DNA from: a virus
Virus record (IMG/VR): IMGVR_UViG_3300020733_000823
Location: 1-23,294 of that record
Length of the DNA: 23,294 bases
Direction: 5' to 3' (one strand)
In this document: in pieces, positions 12,334 to 20,148 of the stretch
How positions within the stretch are numbered: the first letter of the stretch is position 1
Layout: each line of letters starts with the position of its first letter
The notes under the pieces: model-generated
Database searches by the model: none
What the model saw: the letters and a program-made list of their open reading frames with translations, nothing else
What the model was told of the DNA's origin: nothing
Translations under genes and position numbers: made by a program

Positions 12334-13006
12334 AGTATGGGACACACTGATAGACATACAGCATCTACTAGAAGAAAGTTTTGAACGCACTGGCTCTGAA
12401 ATTTTCGAGTCTGGTATGGATCGTTTTAACCAACCTGGCTGGATTAATAGGGTATGGACTAGTGATCGCTATCGCCGTGCTCACGTTGACGTGGTGGATG
12501 CGAGAGAAACTAAAGGACTTTGGATGATGCATTGTTGCATCTTCCCACATACTCATAATCCTGCTCCAATTTACGGCTTTGATGTAGTAGCTGGTAAAAA
12601 CAAAATGACTGGCTGTTTCCATGACTATTCAAAAGCTGGGGATCCCAATCATCCAATGATGTCGTGGTTTGCTGAAGAAATTAGCAAGTTAGAATGGCGC
12701 AAACCTAGAGCTTTACCTGAATGGGCTACCAACATATTCAGCCCTAGCATGGTTGCCGCTGGTAATGTGCAAGATGAAGCAGAATTAGAGCAAATTATGA
12801 CTATGGCTAGAACTACTCTAGCACACTACTTAGATACTGTAGCTGAAACTAATAATACTGCCCTAGATACAACAGAACAGCAGAATTACTACTGTCAAAA
12901 TCAGAAATGTAACCCGCACACACCTAAAGTTATGGTTAGTTTAGGGCTTAGTGAAGAGGATGTACAAGTGTTCATCCAGGAATGCTTGTTCCCAGAAATA
13001 CGCTAA
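12326..13006 (+). CDS. pcyX: Ferredoxin-dependent bilin reductase (PcyX/PebS type)
   Basis: A 226-residue reductase that would reduce biliverdin from the adjacent heme oxygenase. The FDBR core is clear: RRAHVDVVDARETKGLWMMH (51-69), CIFPH, IYGFDVVAG, then CFHDYS and WFAEEI. H69 and D86 correspond to PcyA H88 and D105. In the C-terminal block YCQNQKCNPHTPKV, P197 occupies the place where PcyA and PebS carry an aspartate used in later reduction steps. Phage FDBRs PebS and PcyX make phycoerythrobilin; overall appearance and non-cyanobacterial context favour PcyX, but the exact product is not certain. ATG 12326 overlaps the heme oxygenase end by 8 nt. Confidence 0.82.
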   Translation: MSKVWDTLIDIQHLLEESFERTGSEIFESGMDRFNQPGWINRVWTSDRYRRAHVDVVDARETKGLWMMHCCIFPHTHNPAPIYGFDVVAGKNKMTGCFHDYSKAGDPNHPMMSWFAEEISKLEWRKPRALPEWATNIFSPSMVAAGNVQDEAELEQIMTMARTTLAHYLDTVAETNNTALDTTEQQNYYCQNQKCNPHTPKVMVSLGLSEEDVQVFIQECLFPEIR

Positions 13007-13009
13007 ATA
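13003..13009 (+). promoter_or_regulatory. Late-type promoter variant CTAAATA
   Basis: CTAAATA overlaps the bilin reductase stop and ends only 7 nt before ATG 13017. If active, the RNA would begin almost at the start codon, with no room for an SD. Confidence 0.4.
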
Positions 13010-13016
13010 TTACACT

Positions 13017-14672
13017 ATGCGTGTAAATGAGATAACCAAGTATATTTCCGAAGCTTCAATATTTGACCCAAAATATCCCAGTGGAACACTGGTTAAATTC
13101 AGTGGTAAGACAACCGGTAATGCATTATTAGCTCGAGTAGCATCGAAACTTGCAGATTTCGATAAATCTGAACAACTAGAAAAACTAGCAGCAAATCTTA
13201 TATCTACTCCGGAAGAATTAGAAGAATACCTAGGGACCGATAATGCTATCTATTCACCACAAATAATAGATAGTAAAGGAAAACTGAAAAATAATATATA
13301 TGCAATGCAGTTTAAAAGAGAGAATGGCGATGAGTTTTATATTGTTGATACTGGATCTAATTTAAGCGGAAATTTAACTCGAGTATTCCGTGAAGGAGAA
13401 AAACTATCAACTCGTAGTAAAGGATTAGTAGCAGAAGCTTTATTAGGAGTCGCTATGTATGCTAAACTAATTGCTCGCGGAGGAGATTTAATATCTCCAA
13501 TCAGTTCGCAGGATGTTTGGAATATAGTTGATAAAATTAAACCGTCCGGAGAAGACAGATTAGAAGATACTGTAAATGACAGATCTCACAAAGTATCAGA
13601 TAAGATACACTTAGCAATAACTCTAGCTACCGATGTTCAACATTTACTAACAGATAAACAGCATAGAGGAAGTTTTAGAAATGAGGTAGATAACTGGGTT
13701 AACTACGCAAATTCTGCTCTCGCTCAAAAATACGCTGATGTTCTTTATAAGAATGACAGACCAGATAATGTTACTATTATGTTAGCAGGCAAGGAAGGCG
13801 GCAAGTTGGATGTTGGTATTAATGTGTTAGATGCAGAAGGACATGCAACTAGTAAATTTAAACAGGTTAAATTGAGTGTTAAACTTAGTGACGGACTAAT
13901 TGGACAAGTAGGTCGCGGCGGCGACCCTGTAGAAGCCTATAATAATCTAGTTCAACTATTTTCTCCATTGGGGGTAGATCTGAGTCCTTCTAAGGATGCT
14001 ATTATTGCTGCTGCTATAGAATCCGGAGTGAAAAAACAATTTATTGGTGGAATGAATGTAGCGTATGAAGAAGCTTATCGACAATTAAAAGCGTTAACTG
14101 GAACCCCGGAAGGCGACGCAGAATTAGCACTGCGTTTAGCAAGATTAGCTGATCATCATGCAACGGGTAATGATCCTCATATACAAGTTATTGAGGCAGG
14201 TGATACCGGTAATTTTAGATTATTAAATTATAAAGGATTACATCAATCATTAGCGCAACAAGGTAGGAATATCGATGTAGATTTACGTTGGGGTTCTAGT
14301 TCAAAAATTCCGGGCGAAAAGACACCAGCTTTGAGATTTTATGATGTTAATAATTCTGGCCCTAAAGGTAGACTTATTGAAATACGTATTCGTGGTCGTG
14401 GCGGCTACGGAAAAGAATATGCTAATAATATTATTGAACCTTTATCATTGATGAAGGACTTAGCAGCATTCAAACGTTTTAGGAAATCAGAGCCACAAGT
14501 ACAACCACAACAACTTCCTCAAGAACCACAAGTACAGCAAGAGCCACAAGTACAACCACAACAACTTCCTCAAGAACCACAAGTACAGCAAGTCCAACCA
14601 GAGCCAACAACCGCCCAGACACCAGACGAGCTCGAGCAAATCAAGCGCAACGCTGGCTTACAACCCACATAA
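13017..14672 (+). CDS. Large protein of unknown function with tandem Gln/Pro repeat tail
   Basis: ATG 13017 is preferred to an upstream in-frame start at 12951 because the N-terminus MRVNEITKYISEA resembles the short leader of many large T4-like aquatic phage proteins, and it lies just past a CTAAATA box. The product is 551 residues with no signal peptide or TM. The middle is mixed alpha/beta, with the block QVKLSVKLSDGLIGQVGRGG (about 320-340) and several Gly/Arg-rich turns. The last 60 residues include two exact copies of a 17-residue Gln/Pro unit (EPQVQPQQLPQEPQVQQ). A virion or injected protein is possible. I do not recognise its family. Confidence 0.7.
   Translation: MRVNEITKYISEASIFDPKYPSGTLVKFSGKTTGNALLARVASKLADFDKSEQLEKLAANLISTPEELEEYLGTDNAIYSPQIIDSKGKLKNNIYAMQFKRENGDEFYIVDTGSNLSGNLTRVFREGEKLSTRSKGLVAEALLGVAMYAKLIARGGDLISPISSQDVWNIVDKIKPSGEDRLEDTVNDRSHKVSDKIHLAITLATDVQHLLTDKQHRGSFRNEVDNWVNYANSALAQKYADVLYKNDRPDNVTIMLAGKEGGKLDVGINVLDAEGHATSKFKQVKLSVKLSDGLIGQVGRGGDPVEAYNNLVQLFSPLGVDLSPSKDAIIAAAIESGVKKQFIGGMNVAYEEAYRQLKALTGTPEGDAELALRLARLADHHATGNDPHIQVIEAGDTGNFRLLNYKGLHQSLAQQGRNIDVDLRWGSSSKIPGEKTPALRFYDVNNSGPKGRLIEIRIRGRGGYGKEYANNIIEPLSLMKDLAAFKRFRKSEPQVQPQQLPQEPQVQQEPQVQPQQLPQEPQVQQVQPEPTTAQTPDELEQIKRNAGLQPT
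14490..14591 (+). repeat. Two perfect 51-bp tandem repeats (in coding sequence)
   Basis: Positions 14490-14540 and 14541-14591 are identical, in frame, and encode two copies of EPQVQPQQLPQEPQVQQ. Within each unit CCACAAGTACA also recurs. Perfect identity points to a recent duplication, and copy number probably varies between relatives. Confidence 0.9.
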
Positions 14673-14705
14673 TTAAACAGTCGGTTAATGTCCTGCTTTA
14701 ACGTC

Positions 14706-14712
14706 TTAAATA
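14706..14712 (+). promoter_or_regulatory. Putative curli-locus promoter TTAAATA within an inverted repeat
   Basis: TTAAATA is one or two bases off the late box. It sits in an inverted repeat, GTCTTA (14703-14708) and TAAGAC (14717-14722), that could be an operator or leader hairpin. It lies 28 nt before the csgF ATG, with GGGAG (14728-14732) in between. Confidence 0.4.
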
Positions 14713-14740
14713 CTAATAAGACCTAGTGGGAGCGAAAACC

Positions 14741-15235
14741 ATGTCAAAAAGAGTATTATGCCTATTGCTGGCATTATTACCTCTGCCTGTATTAGCAACA
14801 ACGATTGCCGACTATAGCTTCAAAAGCCCTAGTCTGAACGGTAACGGCTATGGCGCCTACCAAATGGCTATCGAAAACGAGCAGTATACACGCCAACAAC
14901 AAATTCAGCAGTCTATCCAAGCGGCCGCTCAGGCAAAAATAGCAGCGGATCAAAATACTCCATTGGCTATGTTTTTAACCAACTTGGAATCACGTATCTA
15001 TGCACAGATTAGCCAGAATGTGGCAACCAGTATGTTTAGTTCAACAGGTGCTCCGCAAAGTGGCAGTATTAATTTTGGCGGTAGCATTATCAGTTGGCAG
15101 CCAACAACACTGCCAGCAACAGTAGTCGGTGGAAATACGATTCCAGGCGGACAAGGTATTAAAATGACTATCATTGATCCAACAGGTAATACTTCTGTAA
15201 TCAATGTACCTTTAGGACAATTTGTCATACCATGA
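14741..15235 (+). CDS. csgF: CsgF-type curli assembly factor
   Basis: A 164-residue exported protein. The signal peptide ends about residue 19 (LPLPVLA). The mature N-terminus DYSFKSPSLNGNGYGAYQM parallels the CsgF segment FQFRNPNFGGNPNNGAF that plugs into the CsgG pore. The remainder has a Gln-rich helix and a beta-rich C-terminus (KMTIIDPTGNTSVINVPL) like the CsgF DxxG...QVSG tail. CsgF links the CsgG channel to the surface nucleator in curli export. ATG 14741 follows GGGAG; a GTG at 14726 would spoil the signal peptide. The stop overlaps csgG (ATGA), and csgF-csgG adjacency matches curli operons. Longer than the 138 residues of E. coli CsgF. Confidence 0.87.
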   Translation: MSKRVLCLLLALLPLPVLATTIADYSFKSPSLNGNGYGAYQMAIENEQYTRQQQIQQSIQAAAQAKIAADQNTPLAMFLTNLESRIYAQISQNVATSMFSSTGAPQSGSINFGGSIISWQPTTLPATVVGGNTIPGGQGIKMTIIDPTGNTSVINVPLGQFVIP

Positions 15236-16284
15236 AGAAATTAATTTTATCTCTATTAGTGTTAGGTATGCTGGGCGGATGTGCTGTGTCACAGAAAGTT
15301 GGCTTGTATGACTATAAACCAAAGGCTGCTAAAAATGAATTGGACAAAGAACTAAATGAAGTTCCACCACCAAGCAAGGGTAAACTGACCGTGGCAGTCT
15401 ACAGCTTCCAAGATAAGACAGGACAGCGTAAATCAGTTCCAGGTATAGCCAGCTTTTCAACAGCAGTTACCCAGGGTGCTGATGTATTTTTAATTCGCGC
15501 ACTACAGGATGTAGGACAAGGCACATGGTTTGATGTAGTGGAACGTGGCAACTTAGATGACTTGACTAAAGAGCGATTGATTATTAAACAAATGCGTGAT
15601 GCCTATGAAGGTCCAAGCGCACAAAAACTAATGCCGTTAACCTTTGCCGGAATACTAATTGAAGGCGGAGTCATTGGCTATGACACAGGATTAGAAAGTG
15701 GTGGCACAGGCTACAACTGGTTAGGCATCGGCCCGAGTACACAGTATTCAAAGGATATCGTCACTGTTAGCATGCGAGCTGTCAGTGTTAATACAGGTAA
15801 AATACTAGCCAGCGTTACAGTGACAAAAGTAGTATTATCAACATCTGATACTATTGCTATATTCAAAAGCGTAGACCCAGCAGGCGGCAGTATTCTAAGT
15901 CAAGTACAGGCATGGAACACTGGCAGCCAAGCAGTAGGCGCAGGTATATTTCAATTTGAATCAGGTATTGTTATAAACGAAGCAACTACATTGGCATTAA
16001 AGTCAACTATAGAAAGCACAGTAGTCGAATTAATTAAGGAAGGACAACGTAAGGGAGTATGGGACTATAAATTTCCGTTTCCTGAAACTAAATCCTGGTA
16101 TGATTTTAGCAGTAATGCAGCACCGGTGAAAACTGAAGTTCAAAAAGATTCGCCGATAGCAGTATCACCAGCAGTACCAAACAGTAGTGGAAAAGGAAAT
16201 GCTGATATTCCATTGGGATTGTCAAACACACAGAAAGATGTGTCAGCGGATGAGGCAGCGAAGTTAGGGGTAGTAAAAAAATAA
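15232..16284 (+). CDS. csgG: CsgG-type curli secretion channel lipoprotein
   Basis: CsgG forms the nonameric outer-membrane pore for curli subunits. The lipobox LGGC gives a lipidated C17. The family core is obvious: KLTVAVYSFQDKTGQ (51-65), SFSTAVTQGADVFLIRAL, the helix KERLIIKQMRDAYEG, GILIEGGVIGYDTGLESGG, the TQYSKD strand, and the end GVWDYKFP. In the constriction loop, KSVPGIASF replaces the E. coli KPYPASNF, so Y51 and N55 are not kept while F75 aligns with F56. The 350-residue protein is about 70 longer than E. coli CsgG because of a hydrophilic C-terminal tail. Its partner CsgF is upstream and a curlin-repeat substrate downstream. No csgE is visible. Confidence 0.93.
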   Translation: MKKLILSLLVLGMLGGCAVSQKVGLYDYKPKAAKNELDKELNEVPPPSKGKLTVAVYSFQDKTGQRKSVPGIASFSTAVTQGADVFLIRALQDVGQGTWFDVVERGNLDDLTKERLIIKQMRDAYEGPSAQKLMPLTFAGILIEGGVIGYDTGLESGGTGYNWLGIGPSTQYSKDIVTVSMRAVSVNTGKILASVTVTKVVLSTSDTIAIFKSVDPAGGSILSQVQAWNTGSQAVGAGIFQFESGIVINEATTLALKSTIESTVVELIKEGQRKGVWDYKFPFPETKSWYDFSSNAAPVKTEVQKDSPIAVSPAVPNSSGKGNADIPLGLSNTQKDVSADEAAKLGVVKK

Positions 16285-16312
16285 GAAAGGAAGGGTAGTA
16301 GCGAAAATTAAA

Positions 16313-16354
16313 GGAGCAGAGACTCCAGGAGCGAACTGAGCAACAACTCAGTTC
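16313..16354 (+). promoter_or_regulatory. Structured ribosome-binding region of the curlin gene
   Basis: AGGAG (16327-16331) lies between two hairpins: GGAG/CTCC (16313-16326) and a perfect 8-bp stem, GAACTGAG (16333-16340) with CTCAGTTC (16347-16354). The linear distance from AGGAG to GTG 16359 is 27 nt, too far, but folding the second hairpin brings them to about 5 nt. Similar SD-hairpin-start layouts are known in T4. Confidence 0.55.
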
Positions 16355-16358
16355 TGTA

Positions 16359-17300
16359 GTGAAAATGAAAAAAAGTCTAAAAGGCGCTGGCGTGTTGTCG
16401 AGAAAATTACACGCAATGCTGGTGGTGGCTGGAATGCTCTCATTGGCGTCTGCTTACGCAGGTGACAATACTATCTACATTAATCAAGCAGGTAGTAATG
16501 ACACTATTGGTGTAACACAGAATGGAGCAGGTAATGCTGTTGAAGGTATACAGGGTACAGGAACTGGAGCAACTACTCCGGCGAATATACAGGGTAATAA
16601 CCAGACTATCAGTATTAACCAAGTTGGTACTGGTAATACCTTGCAGTTTGGCATCAATACCACAGTGGCTAACGGCAAAACCGGCAACAATTACTCATAC
16701 AGTGTAACTGGTAACAATGCCACTGCTGTTATCAACAGTAATAATGATGGCAGTGCTACTAGTGCCAGTAATAATATTAGCATAACACAAACTGGTGATA
16801 CTGCCAATGCCAACATTAATCTAACAGGTACAGGTAATAACTTTACTGCTGTAACCAGTGGCGGTGCAAGCAATAGTGTAGTGGCTAATATCAAAGGTGC
16901 AGGAACAACTGATAACATTACTATGACTGGCGGTGCCAGTAACAGTTTTACCACTAATCAAGGTGTAAACACAGCAGTGGTAAGTGGTACTAACATCACC
17001 GTCAACACCAACGGTGCTGGCAACACATTCAGCATTAACCAAGATGGTGGTACTAATGGCAACACTGTGACTGTAGGTGGCTATAGTAGTAACTCAATAA
17101 CACCAACAACTACATCAGTAGGATCTAGCAACTCGATAACTGTAGCACAGTCAGGCGGTTACGACAATACATTTATTCTAGGCTTAACTGGCAGTAACAA
17201 TACATTTGGTGTTACACAAACAGGTACAGCCGGTAATAACACTACCAATATCCAAAGTAACGGTAGCAGTAACACATGGACAATTCATCAGACACATTAA
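16359..17300 (+). CDS. Secreted curlin-repeat protein (major curli-like subunit)
   Basis: A 313-residue exported protein, almost entirely Asn/Thr/Gly/Ser/Gln. A long signal peptide ends in SLASAYA (about residue 34). Curlin-type repeats follow, built on NxIxINQxGxxNxxxxxQxGxGN: NTIYINQAGSNDTIGVTQNG, QTISINQVGTGNT, NISITQTGD and NTFGVTQTGT, among others. This strand-loop pattern is that of CsgA/CsgB amyloid. Start: GTG 16359, or ATG 16365 two codons on; the hairpin at 16333-16354 positions AGGAG next to the GTG. Directly downstream of csgG, it is the presumed export substrate. CsgA-like or CsgB-like role cannot be decided, so no symbol is given. Confidence 0.85.
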   Translation: MKMKKSLKGAGVLSRKLHAMLVVAGMLSLASAYAGDNTIYINQAGSNDTIGVTQNGAGNAVEGIQGTGTGATTPANIQGNNQTISINQVGTGNTLQFGINTTVANGKTGNNYSYSVTGNNATAVINSNNDGSATSASNNISITQTGDTANANINLTGTGNNFTAVTSGGASNSVVANIKGAGTTDNITMTGGASNSFTTNQGVNTAVVSGTNITVNTNGAGNTFSINQDGGTNGNTVTVGGYSSNSITPTTTSVGSSNSITVAQSGGYDNTFILGLTGSNNTFGVTQTGTAGNNTTNIQSNGSSNTWTIHQTH

Positions 17301-17316
17301 TTGGATTGGGGGATAG

Positions 17317-18450
17317 ATGAACGTATGGAAGTCGGGCTTATTCGCAGTATTATTCAGTACCTCACTGACTGCTATGTCAGCGGTAGGAACTATCACGGAA
17401 CAAGCCAGCGCACCAGCTACCATTCAGAGGGCAAAAAGTCAGTTAACTGGCACCAAGGGTGTTGGCGTAGAAATGGCGGATGCAATCAATACCAAGCAGG
17501 GCAAGGTTGGAATAGTATTTTCTGACAACACCAAAGTCCAGGTTAATGAAAATTCAAAGTTAGTTATCGATGAATTCGTCTATGATCCAAAAAATAAAGA
17601 TGCTGGTAAACTGGCTCTTAACATGGCAAGTGGAACCGTACGTTATGCTAGCGGTGCTATTGCTCATAACAATCCTAATCGGGTAGCAATCAATACTCCT
17701 ACTGCTACTGTGGCTGTGCGAGGTACTGATTTTACTGCCACAGTAGATGAACTAGGTGAAAGCACCTTTATCCTACTGCCTTCGTGCCCACGTACTAACA
17801 TGATGCCAGACGAAATAGAACGACAGTGCAAGACAGGAATTATTGATGTTATCACAGATGCCGGCAAGGTAACCTTGGATCAGGCATTTCAAGCAACCAA
17901 AGTTGTGGCTCGCAATCAACCTCCTACTAAACCTGTAACAATTAGACTTAATGAAGATGCCATTGGTAATATCTTAATCCTAGCACCGCCTCAAGAAATT
18001 ACCAATGCCCGTAAGCAGTATGAAGAAAATAAAAATATGGCTGCCAGTGCATTGAGCCAAAACTTTTTGCAGGGTGTAGATTTAAGCAGTGTGTTGGCAG
18101 AACAAAATGCCACTTACTTGAATAATGCTCTACAGCGTAACTTCTTGGATCAAGACTTCCTGGCTAATATTTTATCCTTGCTGAATGAACAGCTATCACA
18201 AGAGTTTAGCAATTTATTAAAACCTAAAAATGCACTACTACCAGACTATACCAAAGCCAGTGGTGTAGTGGCCACTGTGGATGCTATCAATGTTGAACTG
18301 TGCCGCAGTGACAGTGCCAGCAATACCAGCTGTATCACCACACCTAAAACACAAAACTCAACTGTGACACAAACACAAAGTGAGAATGTGGCATTTAAGA
18401 ATCGTATCAACGCGGGCAACAATACTTTCATAACTACCAAGCAGAATTAA
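17317..18450 (+). CDS. Exported FecR-domain protein of the curli locus
   Basis: A 377-residue protein with a signal peptide (MNVWKSGLFAVLFSTSLTAMSA). The FecR-type beta domain spans about 55-145: AINTKQGKVGIVFSDNTKVQV, NSKLVIDEF, GTVRYASG and INTPTATVAVRGTDF. A helical region (about 230-310) and an Asn/Thr-rich tail follow; cysteines occur in pairs (SCPR...RQCK, ELCR...SCIT). In siderophore systems FecR passes signals across the inner membrane, but here there is no N-terminal cytoplasmic part, so it is more likely a periplasmic or surface scaffold. FecR-domain genes accompany curli-like loci in some bacteria. Lies between two curlin genes, 1-16 nt from each. Confidence 0.78.
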   Translation: MNVWKSGLFAVLFSTSLTAMSAVGTITEQASAPATIQRAKSQLTGTKGVGVEMADAINTKQGKVGIVFSDNTKVQVNENSKLVIDEFVYDPKNKDAGKLALNMASGTVRYASGAIAHNNPNRVAINTPTATVAVRGTDFTATVDELGESTFILLPSCPRTNMMPDEIERQCKTGIIDVITDAGKVTLDQAFQATKVVARNQPPTKPVTIRLNEDAIGNILILAPPQEITNARKQYEENKNMAASALSQNFLQGVDLSSVLAEQNATYLNNALQRNFLDQDFLANILSLLNEQLSQEFSNLLKPKNALLPDYTKASGVVATVDAINVELCRSDSASNTSCITTPKTQNSTVTQTQSENVAFKNRINAGNNTFITTKQN

Positions 18451-18451
18451 G

Positions 18452-19924
18452 ATGAAATTTACCGCTTATCTATTAGTTGCGTTTTTGCTTGCTGGTTTGG
18501 GATATTGTAATAAAACCCAAGCAGACGGTGTTGCTGGCTGGACATATACTACCTATTATGGCGGTGGCCCTAGTCCTAGCATTGCCAACCGAACTGTAGA
18601 TACTACGGGTGTAACCACATCAATCAATTATGACTGGGGCGGTGGTTTAGTCTTAGACAGTAGACTATACGACGGTGTAATTATACACTTTCAAGGATAC
18701 TTGCAAGCACCTACCACCGGTACCTATTACTTTGGAGTAGCCAGCGACGACGGTAATCAATTAACTATCAACAATACTGTGGTAACTGCCTGTTGGTGCG
18801 AACAAGGTACCACATTTAGATCAGGCAGTATCTATCTCACAGCTGGACAAATAGTGCCAGCCGACATATGGTATTATGAAAACGGTGGCGGTGCCGCGGT
18901 ACAGTTTTACTGGTATACCAATGGTAATTGGCAAATTGTACCAACTAGTATGATGGCTACCAGTGCTAGTTATTGGGGACCTAGTGTTACCGGTACAGGA
19001 AGCGGTACTATTACTACTACATCAACATCAGGATCAACAACATCAACTTATAGTCAGCCGGTGACTATTACCTACTATAGCGATGGCTCGCAGACTACTA
19101 CCAACAATGGAAGTGCAACTTTAATTAGCACAACTACCACTGGTGGATCTAGTACCATTACTAGCACACAACAACAAATGATTAACACAGTAGCATCACG
19201 CATGCCCGGATTGACTAACAACTCAATTTATATTAATCAAGCAGGTAACGGAGATACTATAAAAATTACTCAAGCAGGAGCAGGTAATGTTATAGATGGT
19301 GCTACTAGTACCAGTAACGGTCCTGGATATACTACAGCAGCACCTATTACAGGTGGCGGCAATAAAATTACTATACGGCAACAATCAAATAATAACATAA
19401 TAGATCTCGCTGCAACAGGCGGCAATAATACACTGAATTTAAATCAGGGTACTGATGCCAACGGTAATACTACCGGATTGGATCAAGGCGGACATTATCA
19501 GTTTGACTATATCAATGGATCCGGTAATCAGATAACTGTGGTGCAGGAAAATACATCAACTAATGCTGGACAGTTTAGTAGTCTAGCAGTAGTTGGTAAT
19601 TTAAACACTGTAGGTATCACACAAACAGGTAATGCTCGTAATCAATTGTTTGCCACTGTAAATGGTAACAGCAACTCAATTACTACAACGCAAACAGGTA
19701 CTAGTGCTGGATACATCAATATTTCAGCATCAGGTAATGGCAATTCAGCAGTGGTAAATCAAAGCAATACTGGTGCCACTGGCAACAATAATGCATCAAT
19801 TACATTAATAAACAATGGTGCACCTGCGAGTGTTAATCTAACACAAACTGGTGGACAGAATTATTCAGTTACACAATCGTGTGTAACCACATGCGGCACT
19901 ATAACAGTAAAACAGGGGAATTAA
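18452..19924 (+). CDS. PA14-domain protein fused to curlin repeats
   Basis: A 490-residue exported protein. Signal peptide at 1-24 (cleavage near TQA-DG; the LGYC is not a valid lipobox). Residues about 30-165 form a PA14 domain: YDGVIIHFQGYLQAPTTG, YYFGVASDDGNQLTINN, IWYYENGGGAAVQFYW. A Thr/Ser linker (180-245) leads to curlin repeats from about 257 on, starting NNSIYINQAGNGDTIKITQAGAGN, closely similar to the first repeat of the gene at 16359. PA14 domains bind carbohydrates, so this may be a surface adhesin that nucleates or caps the amyloid (CsgB-like). It begins one base after the FecR gene stop. Confidence 0.8.
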   Translation: MKFTAYLLVAFLLAGLGYCNKTQADGVAGWTYTTYYGGGPSPSIANRTVDTTGVTTSINYDWGGGLVLDSRLYDGVIIHFQGYLQAPTTGTYYFGVASDDGNQLTINNTVVTACWCEQGTTFRSGSIYLTAGQIVPADIWYYENGGGAAVQFYWYTNGNWQIVPTSMMATSASYWGPSVTGTGSGTITTTSTSGSTTSTYSQPVTITYYSDGSQTTTNNGSATLISTTTTGGSSTITSTQQQMINTVASRMPGLTNNSIYINQAGNGDTIKITQAGAGNVIDGATSTSNGPGYTTAAPITGGGNKITIRQQSNNNIIDLAATGGNNTLNLNQGTDANGNTTGLDQGGHYQFDYINGSGNQITVVQENTSTNAGQFSSLAVVGNLNTVGITQTGNARNQLFATVNGNSNSITTTQTGTSAGYINISASGNGNSAVVNQSNTGATGNNNASITLINNGAPASVNLTQTGGQNYSVTQSCVTTCGTITVKQGN

Positions 19925-19926
19925 TC

Positions 19927-20148
19927 ATGAGAGCGAACATGAGATTTTTTAAACTATGGCGTAAAGGTAGAAATACTTCCGAATATAATTTATTGGAAGA
20001 AGATATCTGGCAGTATGTACAAGCCCACAACGGAAGTATGGAAATTGGCAAGTACACTATAGAATTTCGAGTGCCAGAAAAGTATGCTGATTTTTTATTA
20101 ATGAAACATCCTGAGATAGAGGAGACTACAGAAGAATGGGTACAATAA
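19927..20148 (+). CDS. Small hypothetical protein (73 aa)
   Basis: ATG 19927 lies 3 nt after the PA14-curlin stop, with AGGGGAA just upstream. The product starts MRANMRFFKLWRKGRNTSEY and is charged and helical with a C-terminal acidic run (EIEETTEEW). No signal or membrane segment. It overlaps the next gene by 13 nt, so it is part of the curli operon by position, but I see nothing linking it to curli function. Confidence 0.55.
   Translation: MRANMRFFKLWRKGRNTSEYNLLEEDIWQYVQAHNGSMEIGKYTIEFRVPEKYADFLLMKHPEIEETTEEWVQ

Noticed and set aside
13820-14000. Possible PD-(D/E)XK nuclease motif in the 13017 gene (LDVGINVLD ... QVKLSVKL)
   Set aside because: No clean E-x-K follows the Asp and no surrounding nuclease fold could be recognised, so no enzyme call was made.
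16064-16072. TATAAATT inside csgG
   Set aside because: Within the conserved codons for WDYKFP and not upstream of a gene.
16440-17423. Several long minus-strand frames opposite the curlin and FecR genes
   Set aside because: They mirror the low-complexity Asn/Thr/Gly codons of the + strand and have no ribosome sites or recognisable protein features.
18494-18508. Lipobox-like LGYC in the PA14-curlin signal peptide
   Set aside because: Tyr before Cys is not allowed in a lipobox; a normal signal peptidase I site (TQA-DG) fits better.
16359-19924. CRISPR-like repetitiveness in the curlin genes
   Set aside because: The repeats are degenerate, in frame and protein-level; there are no constant repeats with unique spacers.
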